The notes beneath the pieces were generated by a model, which saw nothing but the letters and a program-made list of their open reading frames with translations, was not told the DNA's origin and ran no database searches. The position numbers and the translations under genes are program-made. From NCBI GenBank assembly GCA_003116975.1, contig BGKB01000036.1, positions 372,001 to 436,000 on the forward strand: a stretch of DNA of 64,000 nt, given 5' to 3'. Within the stretch, counting starts at the first letter, position 1. Every line of letters begins with the position of its first letter. This stretch comes from Aurantiochytrium sp. KH105 (lineage: Eukaryota > Sar > Bigyra > Thraustochytrida > Thraustochytriidae). Below are positions 19,101 to 27,429 of this stretch, one piece after another.

Positions 19101-20188
19101 CAAGGCATGACAGACATGAACACAAGACGTGGAACGTAGAAATGGCCCAATTGCTCATCCAGCATGGGGCGGCTGTAAACATACGCGGGTTACATGGAAG
19201 AACGCCACTGATGATGGCCTGTGAGAATGGCTTCGATGATGTTGTTGCATGTCTCATCGCTCACGGCGCTGACCTCAATATGCAAAGTTTTGGAGCTGAA
19301 CAGACCGCTTTGATGCAATGTTCCAGCGCCTTAGAGTCAATCAAAGCCGTGGGTCTCTTGATCGAAGCCGGCGCTGATCTCGATCTGCAAGATGATGATG
19401 GTGACACAGCGCTTATTTGTGCATGTGTGGATGGTCACTCAGACATGGCAACGCTTCTCATTCAGAGCGGTGCGAATATCAATCTTTGTAACAAGTATCG
19501 CGAGTCGCCTCTTGCTAGCTGCTGTGCAAGCGGTATGAGCAGCGTCGCAGAGCTTCTTATTGAAAGAAGCGCGAAGATGTCTTTTCATACAAAAAAATCG
19601 GCGACGACAAGCTTCCTTGAAGCTGTTGCTGCCGATACGGCTGTCATGGTGCATGCAATGCTGGAACGCGGTGTTAAGCTCGACCCAAAGCGCGCAAACG
19701 GGGCACTCCTCCTAGCAGTTCAAAAAGGTTGTACAAAAAGCGCACAGGTCATGATTGAAGCGAGATTTGGGCTCGACTTTCGAAACGAGAATGGCGACCA
19801 TCCCCTTAGCGTCGCAGTCGAGAAGGGTGACGAGACAATTGTCTCGCTCCTTGTCCAATGTGGCGTGCCGATGGATCTTGCCTTCGACAAGTCGTCGAGA
19901 CCTAGGACGCCTTTGATGGAGGCTGCAAGATTGGCTCGGGCCGACCTTGTTAGTCTGCTCGTCGATGCTGGGGCGATGGTCGACGAGATTTCGTCAGACA
20001 TTCGCCACGACGCTGACGATGGACCAGCCAGCGCGCAACGTTTCACAAGACGCTATTCAATGTCTAGCGCAACCAAGCGACTTCGATTATGCGCGAGACG
20101 CTCTCGTTCGACGCTGGAGAAGACTGACGATATGGAAGGGCCAGCCCGAGATCTGGGAAGAGCGCTCTCATGTACGCATGCGAGGTAG
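16181..20188 (+). CDS. Giant ankyrin-repeat protein, main frame
   Basis: ATG 16181 (GCGCCATG) opens 1335 codons composed almost wholly of ankyrin repeats, roughly 35 of them, each about 33 residues. Many show the consensus G-TPLM-A---G---VV-LLI--GAD, for example GMTPLMSAILGDIDD, GCTPLMLACAVGQTE and GRTPLMMACENGFDDVVACL. Several repeats have insertions of 10-25 residues. No membrane segment, kinase or other catalytic domain is visible, so it is probably a scaffold or binding protein. After about residue 1270 (near 19990) the ankyrin pattern ceases and the last 65 residues of this frame look random. The pattern resumes in another frame at about 20140, so the true protein probably continues into the next entry. 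Confidence 0.9.
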   Translation: MRKESWSASALKAHVKRTSCDEVVKADYTFKADIENVRSKHDRERCYATPLQIAVDQAEQTSNGEYMEFVRWLLQKGASVNETGGADFGFKIDHALILRIAKGECQAPKGLISPLHVACAHGNVEMVRLLLQHGANTSFRGRKGMTPLMSAILGDIDDSEERAETCPLEDQRQSRVAVALLLIEQGCSAHEELSNGKTSLMLAARHGLHEIVRILIERRGEMLRIDKQDAGGRTALHYACAGERGIGSILHDEKKEKEDRIIAAHWAACAQVLLDVGAEVHTQDAKGCTPLMLACAVGQTELVRDLIHQGAHVHLEISKSTEAQEPSRNESTLGMTALHFACRSGIADTVSSLLESGADIRKRDATGRTTLMHACRAKAVGEAAGHVVALLLEKCKDLLTHETPDINDGTSLKYACRHANEATLKLLVEQGADVNARGCGGRTPVAIVSLRGDLNLLKILLAHGARRLGRNALHFACRHNDARLAKLLLDNGAEIAAENDRHMTPLQTAIAHRNPETVALLLNLGADSNQRTRLLGRLGPSPLASACQKSCPPMAEALLAAGALVDEPFDPSDKRLPKSALAICASDPNMNDILAILIKMGAEVDRRGDSGCPALIFASRAGNATAVRLLLEAGADPSIQSDFEETALLDACSLEHAEIAEILINHGADLKPFEAMSDAGSILDARDALLIAIRRNMTATANLLIERGAQLHPKAVAYAISEDMISTAELAIQRNAPLGNYGGKTPLMYVCAKGLSSTVALLLEHGVALDVTPRGSFIAFGEFGQSALLFALAAGHEDIAETLIKAGAPVDQRHKYGESAIHYASRRGMMRIVTLILEKGCEVNEQSRFGHTALMQASEMGHAGVVETLAERGADLDTCDNRGRTALSRACGNQHVEVVEILLRLGANVNSWGRAEESPLVQASFCTKESTSPKIMRLLLEHGAETEVPVAEVRDIPLVALCAGYDIPRHPGLPRHDRHEHKTWNVEMAQLLIQHGAAVNIRGLHGRTPLMMACENGFDDVVACLIAHGADLNMQSFGAEQTALMQCSSALESIKAVGLLIEAGADLDLQDDDGDTALICACVDGHSDMATLLIQSGANINLCNKYRESPLASCCASGMSSVAELLIERSAKMSFHTKKSATTSFLEAVAADTAVMVHAMLERGVKLDPKRANGALLLAVQKGCTKSAQVMIEARFGLDFRNENGDHPLSVAVEKGDETIVSLLVQCGVPMDLAFDKSSRPRTPLMEAARLARADLVSLLVDAGAMVDEISSDIRHDADDGPASAQRFTRRYSMSSATKRLRLCARRSRSTLEKTDDMEGPARDLGRALSCTHAR

Positions 20189-20865
20189 AAGATGGCGCGG
20201 CTGCCACCGAAGTCTTGCTGGCATCGGGCGCTAATTCCGAATTGCAGGACCTGCGCGGCGAGAGCGCTCTCTCACTTGCAGCTGGCAACGACCGGAGCGA
20301 TACTGTGGCGCTCTTGGTCGGTGCAGGCGCGCAAGTAGACTCTCGAAACGAGCGCGGTCGAACGCCGCTTATGATTGCTTGTCTCAATGGATCCGTCGAG
20401 GTTACAGAAATTCTCATCGACGGCGGCGCACAGGTGGATCTGACCGACAACGATGGTTGGAGCGCAATTATGCTTGCTTCTCGCAAGCTCGAAGGCCTGG
20501 TCATCGATGGGCACCTGCGCTGCATTCAGAAGTGTTGGGTGGCAGGTGCGGACCTCTCAATCACGAGCACTGGCTCTGAACTTCTGTACAAGTCGTTGGT
20601 CGGCCAAGATGCGCTTGGAATCGCGCGATACCTTGGTGCCGAGGAGATTGAAGAGCTCTTGCAATTTATGGCGGGTGCTTTTGCTTTCTTTCTGGAGAAC
20701 AAGATCGGTCTCTCGCGTGATGCAATCATAATGATGTACAATTGGGGCATTCGTTCAGGTCCAATTCCTTCTCTCAATGATCTCTGTGGCCTGCACGAAG
20801 ATGATCTGGCTCGTCTCGCGACATATCTAGGCACATGCAGCAGGCCGTCGATGAATAAAAATTAG
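20125..20865 (+). CDS. C-terminal continuation of the ankyrin-repeat protein, in another frame
   Basis: This frame is open from 20125. It begins to read as ankyrin at GKSALMYACEVEDG (about 20152 on), followed by three further repeats (for example GRTPLMIACLNGSVEVTEIL) and a non-ankyrin tail of about 110 residues. The tail contains GAEEIEELLQFMAGAFAFFL and ends at TAG 20863-20865. The preceding frame ends its ankyrin pattern near 19990. The two parts are best joined by an unrecognised intron of about 100-160 bases, although no strong GTAAG-type donor is evident, or the gene carries a frameshift or base-call error. The tail is not recognised. Confidence 0.75.
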
Positions 20866-21466
20866 TTTTCCATCTGTAGGCCTATACGATGCTTGCTTAC
20901 ACAGAACTGGAAATGACCTCGAACGAAAAAACAAATGGCGCCCAAAAGCGGTTCAAGCGATGCTTCTTCGCGGTTTGTCATCTTGGGTAACGCCAAGGCA
21001 CCAAAATCGAGACAAGTCGACAGACTGTCGGCATTCACGACGAGCAACAGGAGCTGGGCGCCGATGCCATCGTCTGTGACGTCCTACTCCTCCGCACGCC
21101 AGGTCGATCGTCGCAGGGCGCCCGCAGAAAGGCACGCGGGTCGCAAGCTCTAAGACCAACTTTTCGAAGTGGATATCGCGGTCGCCGAAAATACACGTCT
21201 CTTTGCCCCTTGACCAGATCCATTTTTACTGAGACGGGGATCGGTGCGATCGGCAATTTGCTTGCGAGTCTCAAAAACGGAGTACCATCGCGCTATGTCT
21301 TGCTGGATGTGCTAGATATGAATGAAATTATAACAATAGGGAATGACATTGTCATCAAAGAAGATATCCGAAACGAATCAAGAGCAATCTCAGAGCAAGA
21401 CTTCCTTACTTCCGCGCAGGATACAAAATGATATCAAGGGAAAGGTGCGCCTTGCTGTTGTCATGA
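20866..21466 (-). pseudogene. Intergenic region with a possible decayed MutL/MLH-type ATPase fragment
   Basis: No intact gene is present. On the minus strand, pieces in different frames suggest a worn coding sequence: FEKLVLELATRVPFCGRPA, then VTDDGIGAQLLLLVV (resembling the D-x-G-x-G motif of GHKL ATPases), STCLDFGALALPK and NREEASLEPL (resembling the TSK and GFRGEAL positions). The order matches the N-terminal ATPase of MLH3/MutL proteins, but identity is low and the frame is broken more than once. The assignment is tentative. It could equally be unrelated decayed sequence. Confidence 0.25.
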
Positions 21467-24145
21467 TCATATAGCGTCTCTCTTGTTCGCAAGAAAAGCG
21501 CGCAAGCGCTGCACAAAGCGACCAAAGCTTGGCGCGAGCGCGAGTTCATTGTCCCCAACAATCCACTTGGGCAATTTGGCGGCAATATTTGGACGCGCGT
21601 ATCGCGCATCCATGAGTACTACGGCTGCGAAATCGTCACGGTGACGAATCGCCCGTCCAATGCATTGATTGACCGCCTTCATGCAAATATTTTCGTAAAA
21701 GTCCTTGCTGCTGAGAGCGGGCTTCTGAAGTGGCTTTGCATCTTTGCTCGCATGCGCGGGCCGATCGAGAAAGTCCATTTTCGCCTTGAGCTCAGGGTCG
21801 CGAGCATTTGGAAAGGGGAGCCCGACCATGACAACGCAGCGCGCGAGCTCGTCCTTGAAGTTGATGCCCTCGGAAAGTTTACCTCCAACAACGGAGAAGA
21901 GGAGAGCGCCACGTGGCGATCGTGCTGCCGCGGCATACGTTTCCAGCAACTTGTCGGACTGCACAGCGTCGCGTGTATCGCAGACGATGGTCTTCTTGGC
22001 CTCAAGCCGGGTCCACTGATTGCTTTCTTTCCAGCGCGCAAAGAGTTGATCCGCATATGCGTATGAAGGCAAAAAGACCACCAAGCCATTGGGGACGAGC
22101 GAGCACATGTTCACAAGACTCCGAGCAATCTCGTCCATCACAGAGGTCATGCCTCGGTTGGCAAACGTCAGCTCAAGAGGAGTCCGCGTTGGGCCACTGC
22201 CAAGACAGAGACACACCATATTTTCCTTTGGAATGACGTGCCCACAGGAAAAGAGGCGAATTTTTGACGATGGCAAATGGCCAAAGAGCTGTGTTTCCAC
22301 GTCCACAGTAGGTTTCATGGTACCACCTGCAAGGACGACGGCGTGAGCCTGATCAACGATCTCCCGAAAATGCGTGCCCGGATTCAGCATGAGGAACTTC
22401 ATGCTTGTACGAGGACCATCGGCGACGACAAGCACCTTGCCGTCTTTCTCCGCGTTGCTCAGCCCCTCGAGAAATGCATGCACTGGACGCAAGCTTGCCG
22501 GCTTGCGACGGGAAGGAAGAGTTGAGGGCTGCGTAGCCTTGACACGTTTAGCGTGCTTGTTTGAAGGCCGAGGAGAACTGAGAGTCTGTACCTTGCGCGG
22601 GGCCGGAGGCGGCGCGGCTGCTATGGCAACCTGACCAACTTTGTCCTTGTGTTCCAAGTATCGGTCCGCGAAGCCGCGTAGCTTTTGCGGAAGCCTGCTC
22701 AGCTCCAGAAAACGCAGCACTGAAAAGATGTTCACGTGGTCAATGTCGGCTTCGATGGCGAGCGCGCCACATGTGACAACAAGAGACGATTCTTTTCCTG
22801 TAGACTTTCGTTGCATAAAAGTCTGAAGACCAGCGACGACAACGAGAAGGTTATTAATGGATACCTTGTTGACTGGGTTCAGACGTGTTCGATATCGGTC
22901 CCTGTACGCCACAAGATCGGCTCTGGCCTGCGTCACATCGGCAAGCGACAGCGAGACGCTGTGAACCTCATTGATGGCCTCGATGACATTGTGTGCTTCG
23001 TCGCAAATGATGACATTGCCTTTGAGCTCGATGCCCAACGATTCGCGCGTTTTTCGGTGGAGAAGCATCGAGTAAGGAAGCGCAACAAACTCGGCCTCGC
23101 GCACTGCTGCACGAGCTGCGTAATAGCCGCACGTCCGGTCTTCCTTGGCCATTTCTGCAACGCTTTCAATGTCTTGTGCCTCGTAAAGGATGTCATCGCT
23201 TAGTCTGGAAATGGCATTCTTGTCAAAGCATGTGCATGACGAGCGTGCCGGTAAGCCGCGCACTGCTACCGTCAGGGGTGCTGGAGATGCGCTGTCCTTT
23301 TCCTTGCGGGCCTGATCGATGAGGTCCAGGCACTTTTCGTTGATACGGGCGGCTGATCCAAGCGCGCGGACCGAATCATTTGTGCAAAGCTGTTTCCGTG
23401 ACCCAAGCGCCACACAGGCAACGGAGGAGCGAAATGGGGTGCGTTTGATTTCGTTCATGAACTGGGAAAGCTGTGAATGTGTACGGCTGCAGAAAAAGAT
23501 TTTGCGCGGGCTATCAAGATCGTCTTCGTCATCTTCGGCGAAGCGATTTGCTTCGTCCTCCCGCAACCTTTTGTCCAAACTGTCGTCGCTATCATATGCG
23601 CGTGCGCGCCAGTCGCTCCCCGCGCACTCCTCGTCAAAGGCGGAGTCGTCCTCGTTATCGAGTGCGAATTCGGAGTCGCTTGATGGGTCACGGTCATGGT
23701 CCGAGGGCCGCGGACGTTTTTTCGAGCTCAATCGGGAAGAAAGAAGTCCGTGTTTCCTGCTCGCAGACTGGCGCGCCTCGCCTCTTCGGCGCTCGACCCG
23801 CTCGCGTCGCAGTCGCTGCTTTTCCTCGGCGTCGCCGCGGGCTTGCGCTGCTCGTTCCTGTGCAAAAGCACGAATCCAAGCGGGCTCTTCGGCTGCCTTT
23901 TGTACGGCTTGCGCAGCGTCGCCGTCGTCGTCGAGAAAGACGCGATGGCGGTTCACCTTGAGCCAGTGGAGGGCGCTCGCGATCATACTCAGGCTCTTGC
24001 CAGACCCCGTTGGCGACTCGAAGATGCCTACGTCGCCATGCTCCAAGGTCTCGTACAGCTCGCTCATGAACTGCTTTTGGATGTCGTACGGGGCGAACGC
24101 AAAGGGCCACGCCCAGCGAGCCTTCTCCTCCTCGGGCCCTGACAT
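21467..24145 (-). CDS. DDX11/CHL1-type iron-sulfur DNA helicase
   Basis: The ATG at 24145 (MSGPEEEKARW) gives 892 residues, close to human DDX11 and yeast Chl1. The open frame continues upstream without family resemblance. Visible parts are the Q-like region FAFAPYDIQKQFM, Walker A SPTGSGKSL (about 46), a charged Arg/Glu/Asp-rich insert (about 90-210), motif Ia FFCSRTHSQLSQF, four iron-sulfur cysteines (KQLCTN, NEKCLDL, SCTCFD and RTCGYY), DEAH box ICDEAHN (about 381) and the C-terminal motifs GGKLSEGINF and NQCIGRAIRHRDD. This is the XPD-like superfamily 2 order. Family role: 5'-3' DNA helicase in sister-chromatid cohesion and in resolving G-quadruplexes during replication, in the nucleus. 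A CAAG leader repeat precedes the start. Confidence 0.93.
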   Translation of the reverse strand: MSGPEEEKARWAWPFAFAPYDIQKQFMSELYETLEHGDVGIFESPTGSGKSLSMIASALHWLKVNRHRVFLDDDGDAAQAVQKAAEEPAWIRAFAQERAAQARGDAEEKQRLRRERVERRRGEARQSASRKHGLLSSRLSSKKRPRPSDHDRDPSSDSEFALDNEDDSAFDEECAGSDWRARAYDSDDSLDKRLREDEANRFAEDDEDDLDSPRKIFFCSRTHSQLSQFMNEIKRTPFRSSVACVALGSRKQLCTNDSVRALGSAARINEKCLDLIDQARKEKDSASPAPLTVAVRGLPARSSCTCFDKNAISRLSDDILYEAQDIESVAEMAKEDRTCGYYAARAAVREAEFVALPYSMLLHRKTRESLGIELKGNVIICDEAHNVIEAINEVHSVSLSLADVTQARADLVAYRDRYRTRLNPVNKVSINNLLVVVAGLQTFMQRKSTGKESSLVVTCGALAIEADIDHVNIFSVLRFLELSRLPQKLRGFADRYLEHKDKVGQVAIAAAPPPAPRKVQTLSSPRPSNKHAKRVKATQPSTLPSRRKPASLRPVHAFLEGLSNAEKDGKVLVVADGPRTSMKFLMLNPGTHFREIVDQAHAVVLAGGTMKPTVDVETQLFGHLPSSKIRLFSCGHVIPKENMVCLCLGSGPTRTPLELTFANRGMTSVMDEIARSLVNMCSLVPNGLVVFLPSYAYADQLFARWKESNQWTRLEAKKTIVCDTRDAVQSDKLLETYAAAARSPRGALLFSVVGGKLSEGINFKDELARCVVMVGLPFPNARDPELKAKMDFLDRPAHASKDAKPLQKPALSSKDFYENICMKAVNQCIGRAIRHRDDFAAVVLMDARYARPNIAAKLPKWIVGDNELALAPSFGRFVQRLRAFLANKRDAI

Positions 24146-24634
24146 GCTGACACTGGGCGGGTCGCGTCGTAACGCCGCGACGATGTGCTTTTCGATTCCG
24201 ATTGCTTGTTTGCTTGCTTTCTTGCTTGCTTGAGATTGTTTTGTTACGGTTAGGTTGGTTAGCTGACTCGCAGTCCACGAGACGATAAATAGGTAATTAT
24301 TATGATAGAGGAGTGAGCTACATGCCATGCCAGTGAGGCACGGGGAAGGAGCGTTATTGGCGAGCCTCCGTGTCGATATAATATTCGCAGAGAGCACCCG
24401 CGAGACGTCGATGGTGCGTGGCATTCTTGCCAGCACGATATCCGACGAGACCAGCAGTTGCCTCATCCTCCGACTCTGGCTCGGGACGAACACGTAAATG
24501 TGACCAATTTTCACAACGCTTGCTCCCACGTCCTTGAGAGGTTTCATGTGAAGTTCTCAAAGTCCGCGCTGTCTGGAAGAGGGGAAAGTAAAGAAGGCAT
24601 GCTGCATGAGGTAGATTTTAAAATTCTAAAAAGA
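24146..24634. other. Intergenic region between the helicase and peptidase genes
   Basis: It holds the leader repeat of the helicase (24202-24232) and the presumed 3' end of the peptidase transcript. Nothing else is recognised. Confidence 0.5.
24202..24232 (-). repeat. CAAG tetranucleotide leader repeat of the helicase gene
   Basis: The plus strand reads TTGCTTGTTTGCTTGC. In the sense direction this is GCAAGCAAACAAGCAA, 57-87 bases before the ATG at 24145. It has the same strand polarity as the repeats before the ankyrin and MPC genes. Confidence 0.8.
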
Positions 24635-26494
24635 TTAGTTCGCGGGGTCGTCGAGCTGCGAGTCGCTCGAGAGAAGCGTAACATAAAACTCGTGGAGCTT
24701 GACGAGGTTCTCGGTGCTGATGCGCTCGTCGATGCCGTGAAACATTTGCGTATCCTCGAGGCACTCAAACACGACGGGAGAGAATCTGAAGATGTGAGTG
24801 CCGCCTTCTTCGTCGAAAAGCTGCCAGTAATGTTTGGTGTCCGTATTACCAATCATGACGTTGGGCACGGATGCAGCGTTAAAGACTTGCCTAATGATGC
24901 GCTGAAGCGTTCGAAACTGGGGCGCGTCCGTGGGAGTGACCGGCGAAGGCTCAAGGACGTTCTCCATACCATAAATAGATACATCGACACGAGGATCGTT
25001 GATGACCTTGCGGTCGTATGCAACAACGTTTTCATGAGAAATGTCGCCCGGGTGGATACGGTGGTTGACGCATGCAGTGGCCTCGCCTGGTAGCACATTG
25101 ATCTTGGTGCCAGCGCGCAAGATGGTGATGGCCGTTGTGGTCCGCACGCTGGCTGCCGTGGCGTTCTTTTGCAACAGCACCTTGCGCAGCAAGGGCCGAA
25201 AGAGCCAGGAGTTGCCAAAAATGACCCGGTAAGATAGCGGCAGCTCGCGACCGAGCATTTCCCAGCACTCGATCAAGTAATTGAGACCGACGGCGGGAAA
25301 CGGTCGAGCCTCGAGCCGGGAGATCGCCCGGGCAAGAATTGCCACATTGGACTGCCCCGACGCATCAGGCATGGAACTATGGCCGGGAGGAGCGGAGGAA
25401 ACCGAGAGCTTGACGCTGACAGAGCCTTTCTCCGTGGTCCCAATGAGACCAATGGGCTCAGTGAGACCGGGAAGAACGTTTTTGATGAGAAAGGGCCCTT
25501 CGTCAATGAGAAAGGCCAACGCACTGTGGCCGGCGGCCTTCAGGCGACGCTTGACCTCGGCGCCAATATGCATGGCACCTCCTTCTCCGCCAATTTCCTC
25601 ATCATGTCCGAATGCAAAGTAGACGGTCCGCTCTGGCTGCTCGACACCCGCACTGAGAAGCGTCTCGAGCGCCTCGAGTTGCGCAATGACATTGTGTTTG
25701 TTGTCGATGGCGCCACGGCCCCAAATGACACCATTCGCGTCGATCTCGCCGCTGAACGGGTCGTCGATGGACCAGCTCGAGGCCGCAGGGGTGGGGACCA
25801 CATCCATGTGCGCGCAGAGCATGATAGGGGCCAGCTGGTCGTCGAGCCCGGACCACTCGTAGAGTAGGCTGTAGCTGTTGACGACGGTGCGCTTAACAAA
25901 GCTGGAGGCATGCACGCGAGGGAAACGCTCTTCGATAAGTTTGTGAAACTTGAGGAATTCGCCAAAGTCGGTGGCATCGCCGTTGGAGTCGTCCGGCTCG
26001 AAGGAGATCGTTTTGAGACGAATGGCGAGCGAAAGCGACTCTGCGAGGCGCTTTGCGCCAGCTTCGTCGAGCTTGAGCTCCTCGCCACGTCCAAGACACG
26101 AGGAGCGAGCGCGTTGGCTCTCGAATGATGCACCATAGCGTGCGGCATTGATCATGACGACGAGACCGATGGCGGCCATACTAGCAGAGGCCAAGAGCGC
26201 GAGACGGAGGGTCTGCGTGCCGTCCGAGGGGCGAAAATCGCGCGCCTCGGCGACAGTCGCACTCACAAGCAGGACGACTGCGATCCATCCGACGGCACCA
26301 AGCGCCTGACGGACGCGTCCAATCGATTTGAAGACGTGTGAAACACTGCCTAGCACGTCCGTGTCTTCGACGGTGGTCTGCGCCTTGACCAGGGCATTCG
26401 GTTCGCCAACGTAGCCGGCCTCACGGGACGCGCAGACCCAGCACGAGTGGCTTCTGGGTGGCGTCATGTTCTCCGACTCGACCTCGACACCCAT
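24635..26494 (-). CDS. M20 metallopeptidase of the PM20D1 type, membrane anchored
   Basis: The chosen ATG at 26494 (MGVEVESEN) gives 619 residues; human PM20D1 has about 500. Two hydrophobic segments lie near the N-terminus (GAVGWIAVVLLVSATVAEA and LALLASASMAAIGLVVMI), so the enzyme is probably membrane bound. The catalytic domain (about 150-615) shows the M20 zinc set: CAHMDVVP, GRGAIDNKHN with the bridging Asp, GHDEEIGGEGG with the catalytic Glu pair, FLIDEGPF, and a late NTDTKHYWQLF with the last His. The dimerisation domain lies between, about 330-460. PM20D1 reversibly joins fatty acids and amino acids into N-acyl amino acids. That this copy does so is inferred; a general carboxypeptidase role is possible. 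Confidence 0.88.
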   Translation of the reverse strand: MGVEVESENMTPPRSHSCWVCASREAGYVGEPNALVKAQTTVEDTDVLGSVSHVFKSIGRVRQALGAVGWIAVVLLVSATVAEARDFRPSDGTQTLRLALLASASMAAIGLVVMINAARYGASFESQRARSSCLGRGEELKLDEAGAKRLAESLSLAIRLKTISFEPDDSNGDATDFGEFLKFHKLIEERFPRVHASSFVKRTVVNSYSLLYEWSGLDDQLAPIMLCAHMDVVPTPAASSWSIDDPFSGEIDANGVIWGRGAIDNKHNVIAQLEALETLLSAGVEQPERTVYFAFGHDEEIGGEGGAMHIGAEVKRRLKAAGHSALAFLIDEGPFLIKNVLPGLTEPIGLIGTTEKGSVSVKLSVSSAPPGHSSMPDASGQSNVAILARAISRLEARPFPAVGLNYLIECWEMLGRELPLSYRVIFGNSWLFRPLLRKVLLQKNATAASVRTTTAITILRAGTKINVLPGEATACVNHRIHPGDISHENVVAYDRKVINDPRVDVSIYGMENVLEPSPVTPTDAPQFRTLQRIIRQVFNAASVPNVMIGNTDTKHYWQLFDEEGGTHIFRFSPVVFECLEDTQMFHGIDERISTENLVKLHEFYVTLLSSDSQLDDPAN

Positions 26495-27429
26495 TTTGGC
26501 GTGAGTTTGTCGCACTCGTCTTCCGCGTCTCGCGCCCGTGGCGATCTGTTGCCGTGGACGCGTTTCGTTCGTAAGTGCGCGCGAGCGAGCAGAGCACAGC
26601 AGAGCACAGCAGAGCCAACGTGCGTGTGTGTAGGCTTGAGGAGGCTGCGCGGTCGATTCACGACCGCCTTGCCGGCCTTGCCAACCTTGCTGCCGCAGTC
26701 GATAGTTCGAGGTCTGCCGGTCTGCGAGATCTTGACTTCTCAACTCGTTTCTGCAGCAAGCCAGCTGGCTTGCAGTTGCTTCCTCTCACCCTCGAACGAC
26801 CTTGCAAGAAAGAAATTATCATCAACACACAGAGGCACGTGCGCAAGCAAGCACGCATGGCCGCTTCCGATCGCCACCTTTTTCTCTCCATCGCCGGCGA
26901 GCACACGCGCGGCGGCTCGGCTCACCTGGCAGCGCAGCTCTGTGTGCATTCACATGTCCTTGCACGCGGGCCTTGTGAATTTTCTGTGAAAAAGAGCATG
27001 CATGCGGTGGGAAGAGCAGCCCAGCGTGTATACCTGCAACATCTGCAAGCTTTTGGGAGTGGGGGGGGGGGGGCGGGGGCGACGCGATGGGACACGAGCC
27101 GGCGCAACGCAGAGCACAGAGGCACGGGGAGCAAGCAGTAGTAGAGCAGCGTGTGAGAAGGTCAACGACGAGATTGCTAGATAGGGATGCAGGTTTATTT
27201 TTGGCCGAGCAACGACCGAGCAAGCACACAACCATCAAGTTGAACACGCGGCGCTGGTGCCACCATCGTGAATACACCTTGGCTCGGCGCGCGCCTTGAT
27301 AAGGCAAGCAGACCTCGCAGCCTTGTTGGTAGAGGAGCGAGGCTGCCACAATAAACAAAATCTATTGACCCAAGCTGCTGCTGCTTGATGGGAAACCTAT
27401 CGAATGTTGTAGTATACTACATCTAGGGC
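26495..27429. other. Intergenic region upstream of the peptidase gene
   Basis: It contains a GTAAGTGCGCG copy of the recurrent motif at 26571-26581, about 80 bases before the peptidase start, AGCAGAGCACAGCAGAGC repeats (26589-26614) and a run of 13 G at 27061-27073. No gene is supported. Confidence 0.5.
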
